Positions 47,857 to 55,684 of a stretch of DNA of 64,000 bases are shown here, one piece after another (the stretch's first letter is position 1; each line of letters starts with the position of its first letter). Source of the stretch: Ramlibacter ginsenosidimutans (GTDB lineage: Bacteria > Pseudomonadota > Gammaproteobacteria > Burkholderiales > Burkholderiaceae_C); NCBI RefSeq assembly GCF_042678185.1, contig NZ_JBHUDQ010000001.1, one strand, 5' to 3'. The notes below the pieces were generated by a model that worked only from the letters and a program-made list of their open reading frames with translations, did not search any database and was not told the origin of the DNA. A program made the translations under genes and the position numbers.

Positions 47857-49383
47857 ATGACCCCTTTCATCCGCCTCCATCCGAACGACGACGTCCTCAT
47901 CGCCCGCACGCAATTGCTGGGCGGAACCAGCGTCGAGAACGTCACCGTGCGCGGGCTCGTCCCGCCCGGCCACAAGCTGGCGGTGCACGACATCGCCGCC
48001 GGCCAGCCGGTGCGGCGCTACAACCAGATCATCGGCTTCGCCAGCCGCCCCATCGCCGCCGGCGAGCACGTGCACACGCACAACCTCGACGTGGGACCCG
48101 ACGGCGGCGACTTCGCGCGCGACTACGCCTTCGGCGCCGACGTGAAGCCGGAGCCGGCCCGGCGCGAGGCCACGTTCCTGGGCATCAAGCGCCCCGACGG
48201 CCGCGTCGCGACGCGCAACTACATCGGCATCCTGTCCAGCGTGAACTGCTCGGCGACGGCCGCGCGCGCGATCGCGGACCACTTCTCGCGCCAGACCAAC
48301 CCCCAGGCCCTGGCGGCCTACCCGAACGTCGACGGCGTGGTCGCGCTCACGCACGGCACCGGCTGCGGCATGGACACCGAAGGCCTGGGCATGCACATCC
48401 TGGAACGCACGCTCGCGGGCTATGCGACGCATGCGAACTTCGCCGCCGTCATCGTGGTGGGACTGGGCTGCGAGGCGAACCAGATCAATGCGTGGCTCGC
48501 GCACAGCAGCCTGCGCCAAGGCGAGACGCTGCAGGTGTTCAACATCCAGGACACCGGCGGCACGCGGCGCACCGTGGAGAAGGGCATCGGGCTGGTGAAG
48601 GACATGCTGCCGCGCGCCAACCGCGTGAAGCGCGAGCCTTGCAGCGCCTCGCACATCACCATCGGCCTGCAGTGCGGCGGCTCCGACGGCTATTCGGGCA
48701 TCAGCGCCAATCCGGCGCTGGGCGCGGCAGTGGACCTGCTGGTCGCGCACGGCGGCACCGCCATCCTGTCCGAGACCCCCGAGATCTACGGCGCCGAGCA
48801 CCTGCTCACGCGGCGCGCCGTGCGGCGCGAGGTCGGCGAGAAACTCATCGAACGCATCCATTGGTGGGAGCACTACACCAAGGTGAACGAAGGCGAGATG
48901 AACAACAACCCCTCGCCGGGGAACAAGGCCGGCGGCCTCACGACCATCCTGGAGAAGTCGCTGGGCGCCGTCGCCAAGGGCGGCACCAGCAACCTGCAGG
49001 CGGTGTACGAATACGCGGAGCCGGTGACGGCGCACGGCTTCGTCTACATGGACACGCCCGGGTACGATCCGGTCAGCGCCACGGGCCAGGTGGCCGGCGG
49101 CGCCAACATGATCTGCTTCACGACCGGACGCGGCTCGGCCTACGGCTGCGCGCCGTCGCCTTCCCTCAAGCTGGCCACCAACTCCACGCTGTGGCAGCGC
49201 CAGGAAGAGGACATGGACATCAACTGCGGCGAGATCATCGACGGCACGAGCTCGGTCGCGGAAATGGGCGAGCGCATCTTCCGGCTCGTGCTGGCCACCG
49301 CCTCGGGCGAGCGCAGCAAGAGCGAACAACATGGCTACGGCCAGAACGAATTCGTGCCGTGGCAAGTCGGCGCGGTCATGTAA
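47857..49383 (+). CDS. UxaA family dehydratase (altronate/galactarate dehydratase-like)
   Basis: 508 residues from ATG at 47857; an upstream reading overlaps gntR and is not credible. N-terminal SAF domain (about 1-95): LIARTQLLGGTSVENVTVRGLVPPGHKLAVHDIAAGQPVRRYNQIIGFAS. The rest is the dehydratase domain: YPNVDGVVALTHGTGCGMDTEG, VVGLGCEANQI, LQCGGSDGYSGISANPALG, and INCGEIIDG, with the cysteines that bind the metal. Full-length UxaA proteins remove water from aldonic or aldaric acids to give 2-keto-3-deoxy products. It fits as the first step, with the SDR and FAH proteins of the divergent operon downstream. Confidence 0.88.
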   Translation: MTPFIRLHPNDDVLIARTQLLGGTSVENVTVRGLVPPGHKLAVHDIAAGQPVRRYNQIIGFASRPIAAGEHVHTHNLDVGPDGGDFARDYAFGADVKPEPARREATFLGIKRPDGRVATRNYIGILSSVNCSATAARAIADHFSRQTNPQALAAYPNVDGVVALTHGTGCGMDTEGLGMHILERTLAGYATHANFAAVIVVGLGCEANQINAWLAHSSLRQGETLQVFNIQDTGGTRRTVEKGIGLVKDMLPRANRVKREPCSASHITIGLQCGGSDGYSGISANPALGAAVDLLVAHGGTAILSETPEIYGAEHLLTRRAVRREVGEKLIERIHWWEHYTKVNEGEMNNNPSPGNKAGGLTTILEKSLGAVAKGGTSNLQAVYEYAEPVTAHGFVYMDTPGYDPVSATGQVAGGANMICFTTGRGSAYGCAPSPSLKLATNSTLWQRQEEDMDINCGEIIDGTSSVAEMGERIFRLVLATASGERSKSEQHGYGQNEFVPWQVGAVM

Positions 49384-49391
49384 GGAGCATC

Positions 49392-50450
49392 ATGAGCAGG
49401 ACATTCCAGGCGGCGCCGCTGCGCGCCACCATCGCCGCGATCATCCAGGCGGCCGGCAGCAGTGCGCAGGAGGCGAAGACCGTCGCCGACAACCTGGTGC
49501 TGGCCAACCTGAGCGGGCACGACTCGCACGGCGTAGGCATGGTGCCGCGCTACGTGGACGCGGTGCTCGAAGGCGGACTCAAGCCCAATGCGAGCGTGAA
49601 GGTGCAGTTCGACGGCGGCAGCCTGCTGGCGCTGGACGGCCAGCGCGGCTACGGGCAGGTGGTGGGCGAGCAGGCGATGACGCTGGCGATCCAGCGCGCG
49701 CAGGAGACCGGCAGTTGCGTGATGGCGCTGGCGCACGCGCACCACCTGGGCCGCATCGGCCACTTCGCCGAGATGGCGGTGGCGCGCGGCCTCGTGTCCA
49801 TCCACTTCGTCAACGTGCAGTCTCGGCCGGTGGTCGCGCCCTTCGGCGGCGGCGACGGCCGCTACGGCACCAACCCGTTCACGGTGGGCATCCCGCTGGC
49901 GGGGCGCGAGCCCTTCGTGCTGGACTTCGCGACCAGCCGCGTGGCGCAAGGCAAGATGCGCGTGGCGCACAACGAAGGCCGGCAGGTCGAACCGGGGTAC
50001 CTGATCGACGAGCAGGGCCGCCCGACGACGAATCCCGGCGTGGTGGTCGTGCCGCAACCAGGCGGCATGTTCGGCGCCCTGCTCGCCTTCGGCGAACACA
50101 AGGGCTACGGCATGGCGGTAGCGTGCGAGCTGCTGGGCGGCGCACTCACCGGCAGCGGCACCTGGCATCGGCCCGCGGACAACCAGCGCGCCGTCATCAA
50201 CGGGATGTTCACGATCGTGGTCGACCCGCGCAAGCTCGGCACGCAGGCGAGCTTCGAGGGCGAGGCGCTGGCCTTCGTCGACTGGCTCAAGCAAAGCCCG
50301 CCCGCGCCCGGCGGCGACGGCGTGCTGCTCGCCGGCGAACCCGAACGGCGGGCGCGGCGCGAGCGCGAGGCGCACGGCTTCGCGGTCGATGACCAGACCT
50401 GGGGCGAGATCGTCGCCGCCGCAGGCAAGGTCGGCGCGCGCATCGCCTGA
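49392..50450 (+). CDS. Ldh family (malate/L-lactate dehydrogenase-like) oxidoreductase
   Basis: 352 residues; AAGGAG precedes the ATG at 49392. The fold is that of the YiaK/ComC/malate dehydrogenase-2 family: NLVLANLSGHDSHGVGMVPRYVDAVLEGGLKP near residue 35, AHAHHLGRIGHFAEMAVARGLVSIHFVNV near 115, VAPFGGGDGRYGTNPF, and LLAFGEHKGYGMAVACELLGGALTG. It uses NAD(P)H with 2-keto or 2-hydroxy acids, for example 3-dehydro-L-gulonate or 2-keto sugar acids. Last gene of the plus-strand operon; a hairpin follows. Confidence 0.87.
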   Translation: MSRTFQAAPLRATIAAIIQAAGSSAQEAKTVADNLVLANLSGHDSHGVGMVPRYVDAVLEGGLKPNASVKVQFDGGSLLALDGQRGYGQVVGEQAMTLAIQRAQETGSCVMALAHAHHLGRIGHFAEMAVARGLVSIHFVNVQSRPVVAPFGGGDGRYGTNPFTVGIPLAGREPFVLDFATSRVAQGKMRVAHNEGRQVEPGYLIDEQGRPTTNPGVVVVPQPGGMFGALLAFGEHKGYGMAVACELLGGALTGSGTWHRPADNQRAVINGMFTIVVDPRKLGTQASFEGEALAFVDWLKQSPPAPGGDGVLLAGEPERRARREREAHGFAVDDQTWGEIVAAAGKVGARIA

Positions 50451-50463
50451 CGCGCCTAGTGGC

Positions 50464-50486
50464 AACGGGCGCGCTTGGCGCCCGTT
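50464..50486. terminator. Hairpin between convergent genes
   Basis: AACGGGCGC (50464-50472), five-base loop, GCGCCCGTT (50478-50486): a perfect 9-bp stem 13 bases after the Ldh stop. It lacks a long T-tract, but works as a candidate two-way terminator; the stop codon of the opposite gene overlaps its last bases. Confidence 0.6.
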
Positions 50487-50844
50487 ACTTCAGCGACTGC
50501 CAGCTCTGGAAGTCGTAGCGGTTCTGCGCGTTCGGCGGCACGTTCACCCAGTAGGTGTTGACCTCGGTCTTGGTGCCGCTGGCATCACCGGCGGGGCCGC
50601 CCAGGACGGTCGTGGAACTCCTCTGGACCATCGCGCCGCCGGGCAGCAGGTGCGCGCTCGGCACCGCGACCGCAGTCGAAGGAGTCACGGTCACGGTGGC
50701 GGAAGGCGCGCCGGGCGTCACCGGGACGCCGGAGCTCGAGTTCACGGTGGCGCCGGTCCCGGTGCTGACGGTGGCGGGGGTGGGCGCCTGGGCGAAAGCG
50801 GAAGCGGCCAGCAGGGCCGCGGCGGCAATGGCGATCTTCTTCAT
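50485..50844 (-). CDS. Exported serine/threonine-rich protein, unknown
   Basis: 119 residues from ATG at 50844. Signal peptide MKKIAIAAAALLAASAFA, cut near residue 18, then a low-complexity mature part rich in T, V, S, P and G (TPATVSTGTGATVNSSSGVP, VTVTPSTAVAVPS) and a more ordered end TKTEVNTYWVNVPPNAQNRYDFQSWQSLK. No family recognised. Likely periplasmic or surface-linked. Confidence 0.65.
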   Translation of the reverse strand: MKKIAIAAAALLAASAFAQAPTPATVSTGTGATVNSSSGVPVTPGAPSATVTVTPSTAVAVPSAHLLPGGAMVQRSSTTVLGGPAGDASGTKTEVNTYWVNVPPNAQNRYDFQSWQSLK

Positions 50845-50955
50845 TCGGTGCTCCTGTGCTTCAGGGGATGCTGTGGTGCTATTCCACGGCCCCTCCACGC
50901 GCAGCAGCGCCGGTCCGCATCGACGAAAGCTGTCAGCGGCGGACCGACGCAGCCC

Positions 50956-51642
50956 TCAAGGCACAGGCAGCGGCGGCAAGGCGCGCACGGCGTCCCCCGC
51001 GACCGGGAAAATCCGGTCCCCCGCGCGCGGCTCGATGCGGTGCATGCCCGTGAAGCTGCCGAAGGCCGGCAGGATGCCCACCGCCTGCTGCGGCAGTTGC
51101 CCGCTGTCGTCGCCCAGCCAGAAGCACGGCAGGCGCAGGCGCTCGAACGCGCGGCCCGTGATGCTGATGCACGGATGCCAGTGCCCGGCGAGCACGTACG
51201 CATCCGCCACCGGGCGCGGGTGGTGGCACAGCGCGAACGGGCCCAGGCGCAGCGGCTCGTCGACGACGGTGAAGCGAAGAGTCGCCGGCGGGTCGCCCGC
51301 GCGGTCGTCGTGGTTGCCGCGCACCAGCGTGAGCTCCAGCGCCGGATGCGCTTCGCGCCATTCGTGCAGCACGCGCAAGGTGCCGGCCGCATGCGATCGC
51401 CACGAATGCAGGAAGTCGCCGAGGAAGACCACGCGCTGCGCGCCCGTGTCCGCCAGGGCCGCGTCGAGCCGCTCGAGGGTGCCGGCAGTGGTGCCGCTGG
51501 GCACCGGCACGCCCAGCTTGCGGAAGCTCACGGCCTTGCCGAAGTGCGCATCGGCCACCAGCAGCGTTTGCTCGGCGGAAAGGAAAAGGGTGCCGCTCGG
51601 ATGCAGCAGCGCATCCTGGCCGGCGAGGCGGATTCTCAACAT
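50956..51642 (-). CDS. pdeM: Ligase-associated DNA damage response endonuclease PdeM
   Basis: 228 residues. Calcineurin-like metallophosphoesterase: LLVADAHFGKAVSFRKLGVPVPSGTT near residue 28 holds the D-x-H pair, FLGDFLHSW the G-D-x-x-H, LVRGNHDDRAG the G-N-H-D, and CHHPRP plus LAGHWHPCISI the later metal histidines. The long insert and the ending match the PdeM family, which in many bacteria is encoded with an ATP-dependent DNA ligase, an Lhr-type helicase and an exonuclease-like protein. None of those partners is present here. Confidence 0.85.
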   Translation of the reverse strand: MLRIRLAGQDALLHPSGTLFLSAEQTLLVADAHFGKAVSFRKLGVPVPSGTTAGTLERLDAALADTGAQRVVFLGDFLHSWRSHAAGTLRVLHEWREAHPALELTLVRGNHDDRAGDPPATLRFTVVDEPLRLGPFALCHHPRPVADAYVLAGHWHPCISITGRAFERLRLPCFWLGDDSGQLPQQAVGILPAFGSFTGMHRIEPRAGDRIFPVAGDAVRALPPLPVP

Positions 51643-51669
51643 CGATCGAATGGAAGTGCGATGGCGAAA

Positions 51670-51755
51670 GCTGGGGTTCGCCTGCGGCTCACCGCCAGCC
51701 TACGTGAGGCCCGCAAGCGGATCGTAGGCTGGTGGTGAACGAAGTGAACCCCAGC
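51670..51755. repeat. Inverted pair of GTAGGCTGG repeats (copies 3 and 4)
   Basis: 51670-51703 is the complement of the element (GCTGGGGTTCGCC ... CCAGCCTAC) and 51724-51755 is a forward copy (GTAGGCTGGTGGTGAAC ... ACCCCAGC). The pair could form a long hairpin between the convergent side of pdeM and slmA. Confidence 0.75.
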
Positions 51756-51779
51756 GATGCGCAGTTGGCGCAGGGCGAA

Positions 51780-52412
51780 TTACAGCATGCGCTGCAGCGC
51801 CTGCTCCAGGTGCTCCGACGGCGCGCGCTTGAACCCCGAGCGGGCGAAGCGCTGCAGCCGGCCCACCATGAAGGCCGTCAGCACCGAGGCGCGCACCTGC
51901 GCGTCCACGGTCGGCGCGGCGGCGTCGGAGGTGATGCGCAGGCTCTGCTTCAGCGACGACTCCACCTTGTCGAAGAACTGGTTCATGCGCTGCTGCAGCC
52001 GCTCGTTCTCGAACACCAGCGCGTCGCCCACCATCACGCGGGTCATGCCGGGGTTCTTCTCGGCGAACTGGATCAGCATGGTCACGATCCGTCCCGCCTG
52101 CGCCGCTCCCGCGGGCTCGCGCTCGGTGATCTGGTTGATCAGCGTGAACACGGTCTGCTCGATGAATTCGATCAGGCCCTCGAACATCTGCGCCTTGCTG
52201 GCGAAGTGCCGGTACAGCGCCGCCTCGCTCACGTCCAGCTTGGCCGCCAGGGCCGCCGTGGTGATGCGCTCGGCCCCGGGCTGCTCCAGCATCGTGGCCA
52301 GCGCCTCGAGGATCTGCACCCGCCGCTCGCCCGGTTTCGGGCGCTTGCGCACCACGGCCGGCGCGTCGCCACCGGGGGTCGGTTCGGGAGAGTCGAGCTC
52401 GGCGTGGGACAT
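51780..52412 (-). CDS. slmA: Nucleoid occlusion factor SlmA (TetR fold)
   Basis: 210 residues. RKRPKPGERRVQILEALATMLEQPGAERITTAALAAKLDVSEAALYRHFASKAQMFEGLIEFIEQTVFTLINQI is diagnostic for SlmA: the TetR helix-turn-helix with SEAALYRHFASK and the following FtsZ-contacting helix. SlmA binds dispersed chromosomal sites and blocks FtsZ assembly over the nucleoid. The length and ending (SGFKRAPSEHLEQALQRML) agree. Position two genes upstream of argB, with the two-component genes between. Confidence 0.9.
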   Translation of the reverse strand: MSHAELDSPEPTPGGDAPAVVRKRPKPGERRVQILEALATMLEQPGAERITTAALAAKLDVSEAALYRHFASKAQMFEGLIEFIEQTVFTLINQITEREPAGAAQAGRIVTMLIQFAEKNPGMTRVMVGDALVFENERLQQRMNQFFDKVESSLKQSLRITSDAAAPTVDAQVRASVLTAFMVGRLQRFARSGFKRAPSEHLEQALQRML

Positions 52413-52510
52413 GGAATGCCTAGGTCAGCGGTTCCAAATCATTCTCGCATACGCGACCGTGGGCGCCTCCTGCCGCGACCCGGCCGCGGCATTGCTGCGC
52501 GAGCAGGTGC

Positions 52511-53950
52511 TCACCCCGGCAACGGAAGTGTGACTTTCAAGCCACGACCGGCGGTCCCGGGCTGCAGTTGGAGGTGGGTGCGGTGGACCCGCGCGATCTC
52601 CTCCGCGATAGCCAGGCCCAGCCCGTTGCCCTCGCCCTGCGTGCCCTGCACGCGGTAGAAGCGCTCCAGGATGCGCGGCATCTCGTGGGGCGGGACACCG
52701 GGCCCGTCGTCCTCCACCTCGAGGAAGGGCTGGCTGCCGCGACGGCCGCACCGGATGGTGACGCAGCCGCCTTCGTGCGTGTACTTCACCGCGTTGTCCA
52801 CGAGATTGGACAGCAGCTCGCGCAGCAGCCACTCGTGTCCCATCACGTGCACCGGGTCCGCGTCCAGTCCCAGGTCGATACCGCGCGCCGTGGCCGCGTC
52901 GAGGTGCGCCTCCAGCGCGCCTTCGCACAAGGCCTTGAGGTCCACGCGCTGCTCCGGTTGCGCTTGCATGCCACGCGCGTCGGCACGCGAGAGCGCCAGC
53001 AGCTGGTTGGCGAGTTGCGAGGTGCGGCGGGTCGCGCTGCGCAGCTTGAACACCTGCTCCGTGGGCAGCGCCAGGGTCTGCGCCTTCGCCGCCGTGGTCG
53101 CGGCCTGCGCCCAGGCCTCGACCTGGGCCTGCAGCCCCGCGATGGGCGTGCGCAGCTGGTGGGCGGCGTCCGCCACGAAGCGGCGCTGGCTTTCCGCCTG
53201 CGCATTCACCAGGCCGAACAGGCGGTTGAGCGAATCCACCAGCGGCCGCACTTCCTCGGGCGACGCGGCTTCGTCGATCGCGCTCAGGTCGCGTGGCGAG
53301 CGGCGTTCGACCGCTTCCTTCAGCGACAGCAGCGGCCGCAAGGCCTGCTGCACCGCCCAGCGTACCGCGAAGGCGGCGGCCGCGATCAGCACGAAGTTCG
53401 GCAGCAGCACGCGCAGCAGGATGGAGCGGGCCCACTGCTGGCGCGGGTCCGAGCTGTCGGCGATGACGATCACCACTTCGCCGAGCACGGTGGGCTCGCG
53501 CTGGCGCACGATGCGCCAGCTCGCGCCATCGTGCTCCTCGCTGTGCACCTCGGGCGCGCGGTCCGTCGGCGGCAGGCCGGCGAGCCACTCGTCCCCGTGC
53601 AACACCTTGCCGTCCGGATCGAGGATGGCGAAGGCCGCCGCACCCGGCCGGTCCTTGAGGAACTCCTCGAACGGCGGCGCGAGCAGCAGCAGGGGACGAT
53701 CGCCCGACTGGCCGATCACCGAGTCCGCCACCAGCGGAATCAGCGAGAGCAGGCGCTCGTCCTGGTGCATCGCGACGTTGTCGGCCGAGCGGTACTCCAG
53801 CCATGCATTGGCCATGGCCAGCACGACCAGGGGCGCGATCAGCATCACCAGCAGGCGGCGGCGCAGCCCGGAGGTGACGCCCCGCACCTCGCGCAACTGC
53901 GAGCGCGACGCCGGGGCGTCGGGCAGGAAGGACGAAGCGAACAACCTCAC
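52511..53950 (-). CDS. Sensor histidine kinase, TctE/QseC type
   Basis: 479 residues from a GTG at 53950 that overlaps the response regulator stop (GTGA). Two membrane helices (about 33-48 and 178-198) flank a periplasmic sensor of about 130 residues with LPLLADSVIGQSGD-like and FAILDPDGKVLHGDEWLAGLP features (2CSK_N domain of TctE). Cytoplasmic part: HAMP-like linker, H box VADAAHQLRTPIAGL with the phosphorylated histidine, N box LLSNLVDNAVKYTHEGG, G1 VEDDGPGVPP and G2 GNGLGLAIAEEIARVH. The TctE-like sensor suggests a tricarboxylate or related organic-acid signal. Confidence 0.9.
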   Translation of the reverse strand: MRLFASSFLPDAPASRSQLREVRGVTSGLRRRLLVMLIAPLVVLAMANAWLEYRSADNVAMHQDERLLSLIPLVADSVIGQSGDRPLLLLAPPFEEFLKDRPGAAAFAILDPDGKVLHGDEWLAGLPPTDRAPEVHSEEHDGASWRIVRQREPTVLGEVVIVIADSSDPRQQWARSILLRVLLPNFVLIAAAAFAVRWAVQQALRPLLSLKEAVERRSPRDLSAIDEAASPEEVRPLVDSLNRLFGLVNAQAESQRRFVADAAHQLRTPIAGLQAQVEAWAQAATTAAKAQTLALPTEQVFKLRSATRRTSQLANQLLALSRADARGMQAQPEQRVDLKALCEGALEAHLDAATARGIDLGLDADPVHVMGHEWLLRELLSNLVDNAVKYTHEGGCVTIRCGRRGSQPFLEVEDDGPGVPPHEMPRILERFYRVQGTQGEGNGLGLAIAEEIARVHRTHLQLQPGTAGRGLKVTLPLPG

Positions 53951-54648
53951 TCGCCGTCGGCCGGGCGCAGCTCGAGCCGGTAACCGAAGCCGCGGATCGA
54001 GCGCAGCGCCACCCCGTACGGTTCGAGCTTGCCGCGCAGGCGCGAGATGTAGACCTCGACCGCGTTGGGAGTGATCTCCTTGTCCCAGCCGGTGAGGGCC
54101 TGCAGCAGCTTCTCCTTGCTGGCCGGCTTGGGCGCGTTGATCAGGAGGTACTCCATGACCGTCCACTCGCGCGGACCCAGCTCCAGCGGCACGGCCGTCC
54201 CGTTGCGCTGGGCGCTGGCGCGCCGGTTCGCGGTATCAAGCTCGATCGGCCCGAAGCTCAGCACCGCGGACGTGGCCGCCTGCGAGCGGCGCAAGAGCGC
54301 GCGCAGGCGCGCGAGCAGCTCCGGCAGCTCGAACGGCTTGATCATGTAGTCGTCCGCACCGAGGTCGAGGCCCTGCACGCGGTCGTGCAGCGCGTCGCGC
54401 GCGGTGAGGATCAGCACGGGCGTGTGATGGCTCGCCATCTCGGGCCGGCGCAGGCGCCGCGTGAGCTCCAGGCCGTCCATGTGCGGCAACCCGATGTCGA
54501 TGATCGCCGCGTCGAACACCTCGGTGCGCAGCACTTCCTCCGCGCGCTCGCCGCTGCCGACCCAGTCCACCGCATAACCGGCGTTGGCGAGCCCCAGCTT
54601 GATGCCGCTGGCGACCATCACGTCGTCCTCGACTAACAGCAACCGCAT
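53947..54648 (-). CDS. Response regulator, OmpR family (TctD/QseB type)
   Basis: 233 residues from ATG at 54648. Receiver domain: acidic pocket EDD at 7-9, phospho-acceptor D51 in AAIIDIGLPHMDGLEL, T82-like in LILTARDA and the conserved K in YMIKPFELPELLARL. DNA-binding winged helix from about 135: LDTANRRASAQRNGTAVPLELGPREWTVMEYLLINAPKPASKEKLLQAL and EVYISRLRGKLEPYGVALRSIRGFGYRLE. Translationally coupled to the kinase, so they form one system; targets are not seen in the window. Confidence 0.92.
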   Translation of the reverse strand: MRLLLVEDDVMVASGIKLGLANAGYAVDWVGSGERAEEVLRTEVFDAAIIDIGLPHMDGLELTRRLRRPEMASHHTPVLILTARDALHDRVQGLDLGADDYMIKPFELPELLARLRALLRRSQAATSAVLSFGPIELDTANRRASAQRNGTAVPLELGPREWTVMEYLLINAPKPASKEKLLQALTGWDKEITPNAVEVYISRLRGKLEPYGVALRSIRGFGYRLELRPADGE

Positions 54649-54690
54649 GGGGCTTCTTCCAGTGCCGCCGCGGAACCGGCTTTGCCGGTC

Positions 54691-54742
54691 CGCTGGGGGC
54701 GCCCCCTCGAGGGGGAGGCGCCGCAGGCGCATCGGGGGTGGG
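54691..54742. repeat. GC-rich palindromic element before argB
   Basis: GGGGGCGCCCCCTCGAGGGGGAGG followed by GCGCCGCAGGCGCATCGGGGGTGGG: two adjoining palindromes, a style common in Comamonadaceae intergenic regions. It fills the gap between the response regulator start and the argB stop. Confidence 0.7.
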
Positions 54743-55633
54743 TCATTTCGCGCGGATCATGGTGCCGTAGGCTTGGTCCGTGAGGATCTCCAGCAGCATG
54801 GCATGGGGCACGCGCCCGTCGATGATGTGCACCGCGTTCACGCCGGCGCGGGCGGCGTCCAGCGCGCCGCTGATCTTCGGCAGCATGCCGCCGGAGATGG
54901 TGCCGTCGGCGAACAGCGCATCGATCTGCCTGGCGGTGAGATCCGTCAGCAGCTTGCCCGACTTGTCCAGCACGCCGGGCGTGTTCGTCAGCAGCACCAG
55001 CTTCTCGGCCTGCAACACCTCGGCCAGCTTGCTCGCCACCACGTCGGCGTTGATGTTGTAGCTCTCGTTCTGGTCGCCGAAGCCGATCGGGCTGACCACC
55101 GGAATGAAGTTGTCCTCCAGCAGCGCGCGCACCACGCCCGGCGAGATCTCCACGATGTCGCCCACCTGCCCGACGTCGTGTTCCTTCGTCGGGTCCTTGG
55201 AGTCGAGCATCTTCAGCTTCTTGGCGCGGATCAGGCCGCCGTCGCGCCCGGTGAGGCCCACGGCCAGGCCGCCCGCCTTGTGGATGAAGCCGACGATGTC
55301 CTGCTGCACCTCGCCTGCCAGCACCCATTCGACGACTTCCATTGTCTCGGCGTCGGTGACGCGCATGCCCTGGATGAACTCGCCCTTCTTGCCCAGGCGG
55401 TTGAGGGCCTGCTCGATCTGCGGGCCGCCACCGTGGACCACCACGGGATTGATGCCCACCAGCTTCAGCAGCACGACGTCCTCCGCGAAGTCGGCCTGCA
55501 GCTCCGGGTCGGTCATGGCGTTGCCGCCGTACTTGATCACCATGGTCTTGCCATGGAACTTGCGGATGTACGGCAGCGCCTGGGCCAGGATCTCGGCCTT
55601 GTCGCGGGCGGCGATGGAAAGGACTTGGGTCAT
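54743..55633 (-). CDS. argB: Acetylglutamate kinase
   Basis: 296 residues from ATG at 55633. Amino acid kinase fold: GKTMVIKYGGNAMTD near residue 24 with the catalytic lysine, GINPVVVHGGGPQIEQAL near 60, GGLAVGLTGRDGGLIRA near 150, SPIGFGDQNESYNINADVVASKLAEVLQA near 200 and KLVLLTNTPGVLD. It phosphorylates N-acetyl-L-glutamate with ATP, the second step of arginine synthesis; the N-terminal helix expected for the arginine-inhibited hexameric form seems present (AARDKAEILAQALPYIRKF). Confidence 0.95.
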   Translation of the reverse strand: MTQVLSIAARDKAEILAQALPYIRKFHGKTMVIKYGGNAMTDPELQADFAEDVVLLKLVGINPVVVHGGGPQIEQALNRLGKKGEFIQGMRVTDAETMEVVEWVLAGEVQQDIVGFIHKAGGLAVGLTGRDGGLIRAKKLKMLDSKDPTKEHDVGQVGDIVEISPGVVRALLEDNFIPVVSPIGFGDQNESYNINADVVASKLAEVLQAEKLVLLTNTPGVLDKSGKLLTDLTARQIDALFADGTISGGMLPKISGALDAARAGVNAVHIIDGRVPHAMLLEILTDQAYGTMIRAK

Positions 55634-55684
55634 GGGCGGGAGGGGATTTGCCCGATTTTGCCGCAAGCGCGGGCGCGGCCCGGA

